Part shown: piece after piece, positions 1 through 7,264 of the stretch
Layout of the letters: each line of letters opens with the position of its first letter
How positions within the stretch are numbered: the stretch's first letter is position 1
Origin: Thermoplasmatales archaeon
GTDB lineage: Archaea > Thermoplasmatota > E2 > UBA202 > JdFR-43
Direction of reading: 5' to 3'
Length of the DNA stretch: 64,000 nt
Assembly: GCA_014361195.1 (NCBI GenBank)
Contig: JACIWA010000001.1
Span: 62,001-126,000 of the forward strand
Position numbers and translations under genes: made by a program
The notes under the pieces: model-generated
Database searches by the model: none
What the model was told of the DNA's origin: nothing
Seen by the model: the letters and a program-made list of their open reading frames with translations, nothing else

Positions 1-76
1 TCTTTGCAATTCTATAAACAAATGGCCTGAAGCCGACGCCCTGCACAACCCCCTGAACAATTATTCTGGCGAGCAC
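1..76 (-). CDS. hypF: HypF-like carbamoyltransferase, N-terminal fragment (partial)
   Basis: The reverse strand reads from a GTG start into [19 protein letters not shown] and then leaves the window. This is the acylphosphatase-like N-terminal motif of HypF, which supplies the carbamoyl/cyanide ligand for [NiFe] hydrogenase maturation. The FRPFVYR ending favours HypF over a stand-alone acylphosphatase. A TATA-like box about 24 nt upstream supports the GTG as a leaderless start. Only about 25 residues are visible, so the rest of the protein and any hydrogenase context cannot be judged. Confidence 0.6.
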   Translation of the reverse strand, partial: MLARIIVQGVVQGVGFRPFVYRIAK

Positions 77-93
77 AAGAAAAAATAAATGGC

Positions 94-105
94 ATATAAT
101 AATTT
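94..105 (-). promoter_or_regulatory. TATA-like box for the hypF-like gene
   Basis: The reverse strand carries an AAATTATTATAT box centred about 24 nt before the GTG start. It is back to back with the promoter of the next gene, so the interval to 147 is a divergent promoter region. Confidence 0.45.
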
Positions 106-119
106 TGATTGGGATAAAG

Positions 120-129
120 TTATTTATTT
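120..129 (+). promoter_or_regulatory. TATA-like box for the HisA-like gene
   Basis: TTATTTATTT is centred about 23 nt before the ATG at 147, consistent with a leaderless transcript. Confidence 0.4.
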
Positions 130-146
130 GAAAAACATTATTCTTG

Positions 147-611
147 ATGGAGGAATTTCCTGTTGTTACTATAAAAAGAGGGAAAATTAAGAGGGAAAAT
201 AAAATATGGAGGAAAAAGGAAAGAATTGATTTGATAGATGGTTTGATAGAAAAACATGGTATGGTTTATATAATCGATATGGATGGTAAAGAAAAGGGCT
301 CGCCGAATTTAAAACTTTATAAATCAATCGGGAAAAATATATGGGCGGATACATTTCCAAGAAGCATAGATGATGTGATTGACCTGTTTGTATGTGGAGT
401 GGAAAGAATAACAGTTCGTTCTATTAGAGAGGAATTTTTTGAAGAAATAAAGAGCATAAGTGAAAACGAGATTTTTGTTTTTGAGAATATAGAGAAAGCG
501 GAAAAATATAAACTGGCTGGAGTTGTTACTGAAAAAGAGCTAAACTTTGATAGCAGATTTCAGATATGGAAAATTGATAAGGAGAACGAGGTTATAAGGA
601 GGTTAAAATAA
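147..611 (+). CDS. Small HisA/HisF-related TIM-barrel-like protein
   Basis: The protein has 154 residues and resembles archaeal HisA-like proteins of unknown function. The visible family features are an early strand with [12 protein letters not shown] followed by [10 protein letters not shown], and a later [19 protein letters not shown] segment that matches the second half of a phosphate-binding TIM-barrel repeat. It is much shorter than true HisA (about 240 residues), so catalysis of the ProFAR isomerase reaction is doubtful. I start at the ATG, because the codon before it is only a TTG and the TATA-like box sits about 23 nt upstream of the ATG. The stop overlaps the ATG of the next gene (TAATG), which implies translational coupling. 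Confidence 0.55.
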   Translation: MEEFPVVTIKRGKIKRENKIWRKKERIDLIDGLIEKHGMVYIIDMDGKEKGSPNLKLYKSIGKNIWADTFPRSIDDVIDLFVCGVERITVRSIREEFFEEIKSISENEIFVFENIEKAEKYKLAGVVTEKELNFDSRFQIWKIDKENEVIRRLK

Positions 612-1072
612 TGGATGATTTAAAAATACTATTTGCTTTCTTGTTCAATAAAAAGGGGGATAAAATAAGAGAAGAGGATGTTTTCAATGTTCTTTCATTT
701 GAAATGGGATGGATGACCCCAAAAGAAGGCAAGAAAATAATAGAGAAAGGGCTGGAAAAAAATTATATAAAAATAGAGGAAAATTTAATAAAACCAAATT
801 TTGATTATAAAGAAGTAGAAATACCTCTTGGCTTCAAATTCGATGAGAGTAAAATCAGTGAATATGAAAAAGATATATTTTCTAGAATTGTCAGCAGAAT
901 AGAAAAAAGTTTAAATATAGGGAATAAAAGGATAATGGAGGAAATAGAAGAAATGAGTAAAAATATGGAAGTCTATCCAGAAGTAGCAGCTCTTCTATAT
1001 GCAAAGAAAAGAGGAATTGAGATAGATGATTTCGTAGAAGAAATAGAAAGAATGATATTTTCAAAGAAGTGA
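611..1072 (+). CDS. DUF2240 family archaeal protein
   Basis: This 153-residue protein matches the archaeal DUF2240 family in length and pattern. It has an N-terminal winged-helix-like part (LFNKKGDKIREEDVF, EMGWMTPKEGKKII) and a helical acidic C-terminal half. The function is unknown. The start overlaps the stop of the upstream HisA-like gene, so the two probably form an operon. The end runs 12 nt into the convergent permease gene. There are no catalytic motifs; the winged-helix reading is inference. Confidence 0.65.
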   Translation: MDDLKILFAFLFNKKGDKIREEDVFNVLSFEMGWMTPKEGKKIIEKGLEKNYIKIEENLIKPNFDYKEVEIPLGFKFDESKISEYEKDIFSRIVSRIEKSLNIGNKRIMEEIEEMSKNMEVYPEVAALLYAKKRGIEIDDFVEEIERMIFSKK

Positions 1073-2287
1073 TATTATAACTGGAATCATTAAAAATCCC
1101 ATGCAAACACTTCTCCTTACTCTTAGTTCAAGGCATAATATTCCAATAAGAGAGGAAGTTAATAATATCAGCAGTCCCACTGGCCCATTTGATATTATAA
1201 CCATTACTATTATTATCAGTAGGGAAATTTTCAGAATTAATTTATAAGAAATTTTGGATATGTTAATTGCAATTTTTTTCCCTATATAAATTGTAGCAAA
1301 ATATGAAAAGATGGCGGAGATTATTACCGCAATCATAAAAAGATTCAGAGGATATGGAAAAATAATTCCTTCCCATCTTTCAATATAAATTAATTCCTTT
1401 ATTGCAATTGCAAAACCACTTCTTGCTTTTAAAATAATAAAAAGAGCAATTATAACAAAGAAACTTGTTGCGGTGTTTGTTGCAGAAAGAATAGATATAA
1501 CCTCTTCATTGCTTCTTTCTTTTTTGATTGTCATTACAATTGTTGTTGCAATTGCAGAGCTTATTCCTGGCAAAATCGAAACTATTCCTCCTGCGACTGC
1601 GCCCTCGCAAATAGCCCTTTTGCTCAAATCTCTCTTCTTGCTTTCCACTAATTGCTCAGGGATATCTGTTTTATAGGAGTAAATCAATGCGGGCAAGCCG
1701 AACAAACCAGTAAGGGCGGGGAAGATCGGCGAGGATTTTATAAGAAATGAAGAGCTCATGTCCCAAACCGCAAGCCCCAGCAAGCCGGAAATAAAAAATA
1801 TCAGCAATGCGGAAAGAAAGTTTTTGTTTGTGAAAATCACTAATATTGAGATGCATATAAGAATCCATGGAACAACTTTCTCTATTGTGTAATAAAGATT
1901 AAGAGGACTTGTTAGGATAAATTTGAAAGGATAGAGAAGAATCATGCATATTATAACTGATAGCAAACTTGAATATGCGGATATTTCAACCGCTTCATAT
2001 CCCCTTCCCTCCATAACCATTGAATGAGCGGGCAATGCAATCAAAGCTTTATCCTCATCTGGAGCTCCTATGAAAGTAGATGGTATAATATTTAAAAAAG
2101 TGTGAGCAATTGCAGCTGATATAATTAGGATGCATAAATAAATGGCAAATTCATTTGAAATAATAGAAGAGATAAAAATCATAAGGATGGCTATATTGTT
2201 TGTATGCAATCCTGGCAATAGTCCAGTTATTATGCCTATAAAAGAGCCAATTAGGGAAAAAAGAACTGCAAGAAAAAAATCAATCAT
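1061..2287 (-). CDS. TctA-like (DUF112) membrane protein
   Basis: This 408-residue protein has about ten hydrophobic segments. It resembles the archaeal branch of the TctA family, the large membrane subunit of tripartite tricarboxylate transporters. Typical family signatures are GIITGLLPGLHTNN near the N-terminus, the PSTFIGAPDEDKAL motif near residue 70 and a second GILPGISSA-like motif (GIVSILPGISSAIATTIV) mid-protein. No TctB or TctC partners are nearby, as is usual for the archaeal form, so the substrate is unknown. The start overlaps the stop of the upstream OB-fold gene by 8 nt, suggesting co-transcription. Confidence 0.75.
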   Translation of the reverse strand: MIDFFLAVLFSLIGSFIGIITGLLPGLHTNNIAILMIFISSIISNEFAIYLCILIISAAIAHTFLNIIPSTFIGAPDEDKALIALPAHSMVMEGRGYEAVEISAYSSLLSVIICMILLYPFKFILTSPLNLYYTIEKVVPWILICISILVIFTNKNFLSALLIFFISGLLGLAVWDMSSSFLIKSSPIFPALTGLFGLPALIYSYKTDIPEQLVESKKRDLSKRAICEGAVAGGIVSILPGISSAIATTIVMTIKKERSNEEVISILSATNTATSFFVIIALFIILKARSGFAIAIKELIYIERWEGIIFPYPLNLFMIAVIISAIFSYFATIYIGKKIAINISKISYKLILKISLLIIIVMVIISNGPVGLLILLTSSLIGILCLELRVRRSVCMGFLMIPVIISLL

Positions 2288-2879
2288 ATTTTTCTACCCC
2301 GTGATATGGTTTATTCACTTTTATGAAAAATGATGCCTGATAAGAATCATAATAGAAAAATCCTTTTACAAAAACCTTATCTCCTTTATTCACTGATATA
2401 TTTTCAAAATATACTTTTATTTTGTAATCAAGATATTCATCTGTTAGATAAAAATAGCTTTTAGAAGTTGAATAGATATATCCAGTAACATTCACATCCA
2501 ATCCAACGTATTTTTCATAGTTCTCCAGCAAATAGGGCAAGGAGATTGATTCTTCATACCATTTCCTACAAATTTTTAAAGAGCTTGCATAAAGAACAAA
2601 TTCATCTTTATATTCCCCGATTTTCCCAATTGCTTCTATCTCATCTCCATAATTAATTTCTTCATTTTTTTCATAAAAAATCTTCCCTATTGCATTATAA
2701 CTTGTAATCTCTATTAAGCTACCTATCTTATTTCTGACAATACCCCTCACCCTCACCTTTTCTCCATTATATTTATAAAATTCGTCAAGGTTTATTTCAG
2801 CGGGCTTATCCATAAAAGAAATGAAATATAAACATAATATCCCTAGCATGGCAAATGAAAACAATAAAATTTTCCTCAT
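2280..2879 (-). CDS. Membrane-anchored double OB-fold protein
   Basis: The 199-residue protein begins with a hydrophobic signal-anchor (ILLFSFAMLGILCLYFISF). Two similar beta-rich modules follow. Each has a strand pattern typical of OB folds: VRVRGIVRNKIGSLIEI then GDEIEAIGKI, and VNVTGYIYSTSKSYFYL then GDKVFVKGFF. It is probably exposed outside the cell, tethered by its N-terminus. Its gene overlaps the TctA-like permease gene, so the two may work together, but that is inference. The start ATG follows an A/T-rich stretch near 2885-2900. No enzyme motif is visible. Confidence 0.6.
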   Translation of the reverse strand: MRKILLFSFAMLGILCLYFISFMDKPAEINLDEFYKYNGEKVRVRGIVRNKIGSLIEITSYNAIGKIFYEKNEEINYGDEIEAIGKIGEYKDEFVLYASSLKICRKWYEESISLPYLLENYEKYVGLDVNVTGYIYSTSKSYFYLTDEYLDYKIKVYFENISVNKGDKVFVKGFFYYDSYQASFFIKVNKPYHGVEKYD

Positions 2880-2912
2880 AAAATTAAATATTTGAAAATA
2901 AAATAAATTTTT

Positions 2913-3563
2913 CTATTCAATCCCATCTGGCGTTATAAGGAAGGTGGCGCTTTTCCCCTCCGGCAGGCTCCTGTGCTTCATTATCGTTGCCTTTCTTATC
3001 TCTTTCCCGTCTCTGTTGCCGACTTTCTCGAGCATTATTATTGTTTTTGCTATATGGTCCATGCTTCTTCCCGCAAATGGCTTTACTTCTTCACCAACAG
3101 AATAAACCTGGCTTGTTATTATAACCGGTATATCTCTCTTTCTTGCTTCAATCTGCAGTTTTATCAATTGGTTTGTTAAATAACGGGTTGCTTTTGCCTC
3201 ATCCTCTATCATTTCAAGCCTGTAGAAGAGGTTTGCGCTATCAAGAATTATTAACCCTGAATCTATTTTTATAGCTTTTGAAACCATTTCATCCTGCTCT
3301 TTCAGAGAAAATGGAGAAAATAAGAGAAGTTTTTCAAGAAGTTTTTTTTCTTTAATAACCTGTGCAATTCTTTCCCTTGATATTCCTTCCGTATCTATAT
3401 AAACAACTTTTTTCCCCTCCATGGCACAGCTTTTTGATGCTTGGATGCAAATATTTGTTTTTCCAGTACCTCCTTCACCATATATTTCTGTTACAATACC
3501 ATGCTCTATACCTCCTTCAAGAAGATTATCAAGAGAACAATTCAATTTCAATTTTTTATCCAC
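2913..3563 (-). CDS. radB: DNA repair and recombination protein RadB
   Basis: RadB is the short archaeal RecA/RadA paralogue that modulates homologous recombination. The 216-residue protein has Walker A GEGGTGKT at residues 29-36, a Walker B-like strand in GLIILDSANLFYRLE, and a core-only architecture lacking the N-terminal HhH domain of RadA, as expected for RadB. I keep the GTG at 3563 because the family starts just before a short LDxLLEGGIEHG segment, which is present here. A TATAAAAG-like box lies shortly upstream. The gene stands alone, next to a decayed IS element. Confidence 0.9.
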   Translation of the reverse strand: MDKKLKLNCSLDNLLEGGIEHGIVTEIYGEGGTGKTNICIQASKSCAMEGKKVVYIDTEGISRERIAQVIKEKKLLEKLLLFSPFSLKEQDEMVSKAIKIDSGLIILDSANLFYRLEMIEDEAKATRYLTNQLIKLQIEARKRDIPVIITSQVYSVGEEVKPFAGRSMDHIAKTIIMLEKVGNRDGKEIRKATIMKHRSLPEGKSATFLITPDGIE

Positions 3564-3605
3564 ATTTGTAATCTTTTATAATTAAAAATATTTATTGCTT
3601 TAATT

Positions 3606-4394
3606 GCTGTGTTGCATAAATATTAAAATAGCCTAAACTTATTTAATCTTGGGATGGTTATGAAAAGACAAAGATGGGGTAAAAAATATGTCGATAAAAG
3701 AGATTGGCGGGTATATAACGAAAAACTTATGGCTCGTGGAGAAGCGTATATTTCTCTAGATTTTATTAACTCTTGAGACAAGTTAGAAAAATTAAACAAA
3801 AACAAGGTTGGTGCACCCTTGGTTAGCTGGGTTCTGGAAGGATTTTTAAGGGGTATCTAAGTTAGTGAGTTTTAGTGTGCTGAACTATTCTACGATATGC
3901 AGAAGAGTAAATAGAGTTAAGCTCTAAATAAGAAAGACCTTAACTCAATACGAAGAAAAAGAAGTTGTATATCACTTCTCTCTAGTGGTGTAAAGGTAAC
4001 GAACAAGGTGAGTGGATGCGACATAAATGGAAAGTTCGCAGAGGCTGGATAAAAGTCCATAATTTTCAAAAACTTGAAAGCGTTGTATTAGGGCAGGAAT
4101 AAAAATCAGAAGAAATGCATGTCCTACATTTAAAAATAAAAAAACCAAGAAAAAGTATGCAAGCGAGTTCCTTAAACTAGGAAGAGATGGTATACTGAAA
4201 GCATTTTCTCTGAGTCAAACGTAAATCTGGAGAATATGTTCCATGAGGTGGAATTAAAGTATCTTTTCTATAATGCCTTGATACAGTATGGTATAACTAA
4301 TAGGACGCTATGGACAGATCCATAAGAAAATCTAAAAAATAAAAACATAGATTAAATGAAAGACTAAAAATTGGTTAATTATGCAACAAAGCAG
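3606..4394 (+). mobile_element. Degenerate IS5-like insertion sequence
   Basis: The element is bounded by imperfect terminal inverted repeats. The left end reads CTGTGTTGCATAAATATT and the right end, read on the other strand, begins CTGCTTTGTTGCATAAT. Between them lies a broken transposase gene. The first about 45 bp and last about 50 bp also occur at 7096-7221, which confirms the element ends. No clear target duplication can be read at the edges. Confidence 0.75.
3654..4323 (+). pseudogene. IS5-like DDE transposase, decayed
   Basis: Fragments in several frames add up to an archaeal IS5-group transposase. The first frame reads KYVDKRDWRVYNEKLMARGE and continues to an internal TGA where a Trp codon is expected. 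Then come STICRRVNRVKL, EWMRHKWKVRRGWIKVH (a signature near the catalytic core) and a C-terminal stretch with WYTESIFSE followed by FHEVELKYLFYNALIQYG. Several frameshifts and stop codons separate these pieces, so the gene cannot produce active enzyme. Order and spacing match a single roughly 220-residue transposase that has decayed in place. Confidence 0.75.
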
Positions 4395-4546
4395 GTTAAT
4401 ACTATTTTGAATAAACAACCACCATTTTAATTTGTTTTTGCTGCTAAACTCAGAGTTTTCAGTTTACTTTTGCCATTTCATCCTTGAGAAGAAATAGATT
4501 AATCACTCTTTATCTTTTCAGACAATGCTTACAATGCCTTACTCCT

Positions 4547-6016
4547 TTATGGATTAAATATCCATACAATTATTTTATCAGTTGCAACTCCTCCAGCTTT
4601 TCCATAAAAAGCTCCAACAGTTACTTCATATAATCCAATTCCAGTCCTCCATCTCCATTCATATGGTGGAGAATAATCTATTTTTCTAGGCTTATATTCA
4701 TACCAAACATCTACAAGTAAAAGGTAAAATTCTACTCTATCTATTATGTTCATGGGATCAAAAGCATCGCATTTTACAGATATATCTCCTAAAATTATTG
4801 GAATTTCTGTAGGAAAAATTTCTCTTCCAAATATATAAAAATAATTTTTTGGCTTAACAATTTTTATTTTTGGAGGAGAATAATCTGCGCATTTAACAAC
4901 CCATCCTCTCCAATCAACACTAGTGTGAGTTTCATAAGCCTTATCTCCAACTATGATATAGTGATTCTCATCTAAAATTTCAATTGCAGAAGCTACCTCG
5001 GGTGATCTTGTTCCAAAGCTTTTATTCCATATTTCTTTTCCTTTCTCATCTATTTTTAAAATCCACATATCCGCTCTTCCTACTGCAAATAGAAGTGTAG
5101 AACCTGCTAAAATATATCCATCCTTGATTTTTTTACCATCACATAGCACGGCAAATCCTCCTCCATATCCTTTCTTCCATATCTCATTTCCTTCCTTATC
5201 TATTTTTATAACATATGCACTTCCCCCAGGTGCATATTCAGTTCCTCCATATATTATATATCCATCTTCACCTTCTGTTATATAAGTCCTAATCTCGATC
5301 AACGCCCATCCATATGTTCTATTCCATATTTCATTTCCTCTTTTATCTATTTTAATCACCCATGAATCCGATTCTCCTTGTATTGAATAAGAGGAAGTTG
5401 TTCCAGAAATAAGATATCCATCTTCAGTTTCCAGAATTGAATTTCCATGCTCTATGCCTTCTCCACCAAAAGTTTTTTCCCATTCTAGATTCCCATTTTT
5501 ATCTGTTTTTATCACTAAAATATCAGGGTTATCCCTATAAGCATTTCCAACCATCGCATATCCTCCATCTTTTGTTGCTATAATTTTTTCTCCATAATCC
5601 TCAGTTGGTCTTACATATGTTTTATTCCATATTTCATTTCCTTCTTTATCTATTTTAATTATCCAGTAATCATCTCCACTATATCCTCCAATAACAAATC
5701 CATCTTCAGTTTCAGCAATGCTTTCTCCAATTTCCTCCACTCGCAAATTTCTTCTAAAAGTTTTATTCCATATTTCATTTCCTTCTTTATCTATTTTAAC
5801 AACCCATACCTTCCATGCTTCTTCCTCTATTTTCCATATTCCCCCCAGCAGAACTATTCCATCATCTGTTACAATTCCATCCTTAAAAGTAGAAGTTGTT
5901 GCTCCAAATTCTTTATTCCATTCTTCATTATTTTCTTTTTTTGCTGAATTAAAAGAGTTTATAGAAATAGTTATTAAAAATAGAATTAAAGCAGAGATTC
6001 CAAATATTTTTTTCAT
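4547..6016 (-). CDS. Exported repeat protein with C-terminal Ig-like domain
   Basis: The protein has about 489 residues. It starts with a signal peptide (FGISALILFLITISINS) and then holds roughly seven repeats of about 50 residues, each built around WVVKIDKEGNEIWNKTF and a following GGYSGDDYWIIKIDK-like strand. This suggests a beta-propeller-like surface protein. The last about 105 residues form an Ig-like domain (IKIVKPKNYFYIFGREI, PPYEWRWR) shared with the large protein at 7265-9409. I start at the second ATG (6016) because it lies about 24 nt from a strong TATA box; the ATG at 6031 would be too close. It is not a PQQ enzyme: no catalytic residues are visible. The gene lies between two copies of one IS. 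Confidence 0.65.
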   Translation of the reverse strand: MKKIFGISALILFLITISINSFNSAKKENNEEWNKEFGATTSTFKDGIVTDDGIVLLGGIWKIEEEAWKVWVVKIDKEGNEIWNKTFRRNLRVEEIGESIAETEDGFVIGGYSGDDYWIIKIDKEGNEIWNKTYVRPTEDYGEKIIATKDGGYAMVGNAYRDNPDILVIKTDKNGNLEWEKTFGGEGIEHGNSILETEDGYLISGTTSSYSIQGESDSWVIKIDKRGNEIWNRTYGWALIEIRTYITEGEDGYIIYGGTEYAPGGSAYVIKIDKEGNEIWKKGYGGGFAVLCDGKKIKDGYILAGSTLLFAVGRADMWILKIDEKGKEIWNKSFGTRSPEVASAIEILDENHYIIVGDKAYETHTSVDWRGWVVKCADYSPPKIKIVKPKNYFYIFGREIFPTEIPIILGDISVKCDAFDPMNIIDRVEFYLLLVDVWYEYKPRKIDYSPPYEWRWRTGIGLYEVTVGAFYGKAGGVATDKIIVWIFNP

Positions 6017-6033
6017 ATTGTCTTTAATCATTT

Positions 6034-6045
6034 TTTATATATAAA
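6034..6045 (-). promoter_or_regulatory. TATA box for the repeat-protein gene
   Basis: The reverse strand reads TTTATATATAAA, centred about 24 nt before the ATG at 6016. It decides the choice of start codon in favour of a leaderless transcript. Confidence 0.55.
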
Positions 6046-6073
6046 ATTACCTAAAACAAAAAGAGAAATTGTA

Positions 6074-7039
6074 TCAAGAGCAATTCTCTGCAAAGGATGA
6101 ATTATAGCTATCAGTTGAAGAGCAATTCTCTGCAAAGGATGAGTTATAGGTATAAGAGGAATTCACTGCACAGGATGAGTTACAGATATCAGTTGGCAGG
6201 CAGTTCTCTACATAGGATGAGTTATTATCACCTGGCGAGCAATCCTCTACATAGGGTGAGATATAGATATCAGTTGGCCAAACTGCGCCAGGAGTTGGAT
6301 CAAGATCTATTCTGTTGTCCGTTGCCCACATCCATGCTGCCCATACTAATTCAGAGCAATAGTACCCAAACCCAAGAGAATTTGGGTCTGGATCATCTAC
6401 TTGTTTTGTACGGTAAACCCAGCAAGAGAGATAATCAAAAGGTCTGGGTTTATTTGATTCATTTCCCCATATACGAGATGCTCTAAGAACTCCAAAGTCA
6501 GCAGCTGCCTTTTTTAAAGTTGGAGAAGCGCCTTTTACTCTTTTGTAGGCAACAGCCTTGCTATTAAATATTTCTGTCATGTTATCTATTTCAACTCTTC
6601 CATAATCTTCATTGCCTGAATATGATTTGTTGTGTAGTGATGCAGCATTGAATGGATAGCTTATTCTCTCTTCTTCCGTCCATTTTTCCATATGAGGGTC
6701 TGCTTCTATTACATATCCTGCTCCCTTGTATAAAGCAGCATGGTCCCAACCGGTTATGATAGGTTTCATAGGCATTTCATCTGCAAATACAATGTCTCCT
6801 GGTTCAACATATGGAGGAGGGATTGGGTGAGTTTCTTCTTCTATATCTCCTTCTTCTATAGCTGCAAGTACGAAGCCTTCTGATGCACCATATGAAGGAG
6901 GGATTGGTTGACTTTGTGCTATATCTGCAAATATATTGTCTCCTGGTTCAACATCTGAAGTTGATAGATTTTCTCCTTTTATTGTTGAAATTGTTGTTAT
7001 AAGAATTACTAATCCCACCAACACTATTTTCCCTTTCAT
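6074..7039 (-). CDS. Exported permuted papain-like (YiiX/NlpC-P60-like) amidase with sequon-rich tail
   Basis: The protein has about 321 residues with an N-terminal signal peptide (IVLVGLVILITTIST). The middle carries PGDIVFADE, then GWDHAALYKGAGYVIEADP, which supplies the His, and later GFGYYCSELVWAAW, which supplies the Cys. This His-before-Cys order is that of the permuted NlpC/P60 (YiiX-like) group. A PGDNIFAD copy near the N-terminus suggests a small internal duplication. The last about 55 residues are low-complexity repeats of YNSSFAENCS type, dense in N-X-S sequons. I use the ATG at 7039: a GGTGAG motif lies 4-5 nt upstream and a TATA box lies beyond it. The substrate is unknown. Confidence 0.65.
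   Translation of the reverse strand: MKGKIVLVGLVILITTISTIKGENLSTSDVEPGDNIFADIAQSQPIPPSYGASEGFVLAAIEEGDIEEETHPIPPPYVEPGDIVFADEMPMKPIITGWDHAALYKGAGYVIEADPHMEKWTEEERISYPFNAASLHNKSYSGNEDYGRVEIDNMTEIFNSKAVAYKRVKGASPTLKKAAADFGVLRASRIWGNESNKPRPFDYLSCWVYRTKQVDDPDPNSLGFGYYCSELVWAAWMWATDNRIDLDPTPGAVWPTDIYISPYVEDCSPGDNNSSYVENCLPTDICNSSCAVNSSYTYNSSFAENCSSTDSYNSSFAENCS
6075..6250 (-). repeat. Short tandem repeats encoding the sequon-rich tail
   Basis: Diverged copies of a roughly 36-45 nt unit, seen on the plus strand as GCAATTCTCTGCAAAGGATGA and CAGTTCTCTACATAGGATGA variants, encode the (N/S)SS-x-EN-CS repeats at the protein C-terminus. The copies nearest the stop codon are the most alike. Confidence 0.6.
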
Positions 7040-7070
7040 TTTTCTCACCAATATGTAAATTTTTTTTTTT

Positions 7071-7082
7071 TATATATAAAGC
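7071..7082 (-). promoter_or_regulatory. TATA box for the papain-like amidase gene
   Basis: The reverse strand reads TTTATATATA followed by an A-run. It would place transcription start near 7050, leaving a short leader with a GGTGAG ribosome-binding motif before the ATG at 7039. Confidence 0.5.
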
Positions 7083-7095
7083 TATCGGTTAATAT

Positions 7096-7221
7096 GCTTT
7101 GTTGCATAAATATTAAAATAGCCTAAACCTATTTACTCTTTGGATTGGAACATGAAAACACGCGGAGTAAAAAACATAGATTAAATGAAAGACTCAAAAT
7201 TGCTTAATTATACAACAAAGC
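7096..7221 (+). mobile_element. 126-bp MITE-like internal-deletion copy of the IS at 3606-4394
   Basis: The left end, GCTTTGTTGCATAAATATT, continues with AAAATAGCCTAAAC as at 3606-4394. The right end matches that element's last about 50 bp (AACATAGATTAAATGAAAGAC and then a TTA-TGCAACAAAGC-like terminus). The two ends meet with almost the whole transposase gene missing. Terminal inverted repeats are near perfect over about 14 bp. The element is non-autonomous. Confidence 0.8.
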
Positions 7222-7264
7222 AATGTTTCCAAAAACCTTTAATAATCGATTTTAATTTAACTTT

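Noticed and set aside
1-76. Stand-alone acylphosphatase
   Set aside because: The [16 protein letters not shown] pattern fits HypF better, although only about 25 residues are visible, so some doubt remains.
4547-6016. PQQ-dependent dehydrogenase
   Set aside because: The WNKTF repeats resemble propeller repeats, but no catalytic or PQQ-binding residues are visible.
3606-7221. Active composite transposon
   Set aside because: One end has a dead transposase and the other lacks it; no target duplication could be read for the whole block.
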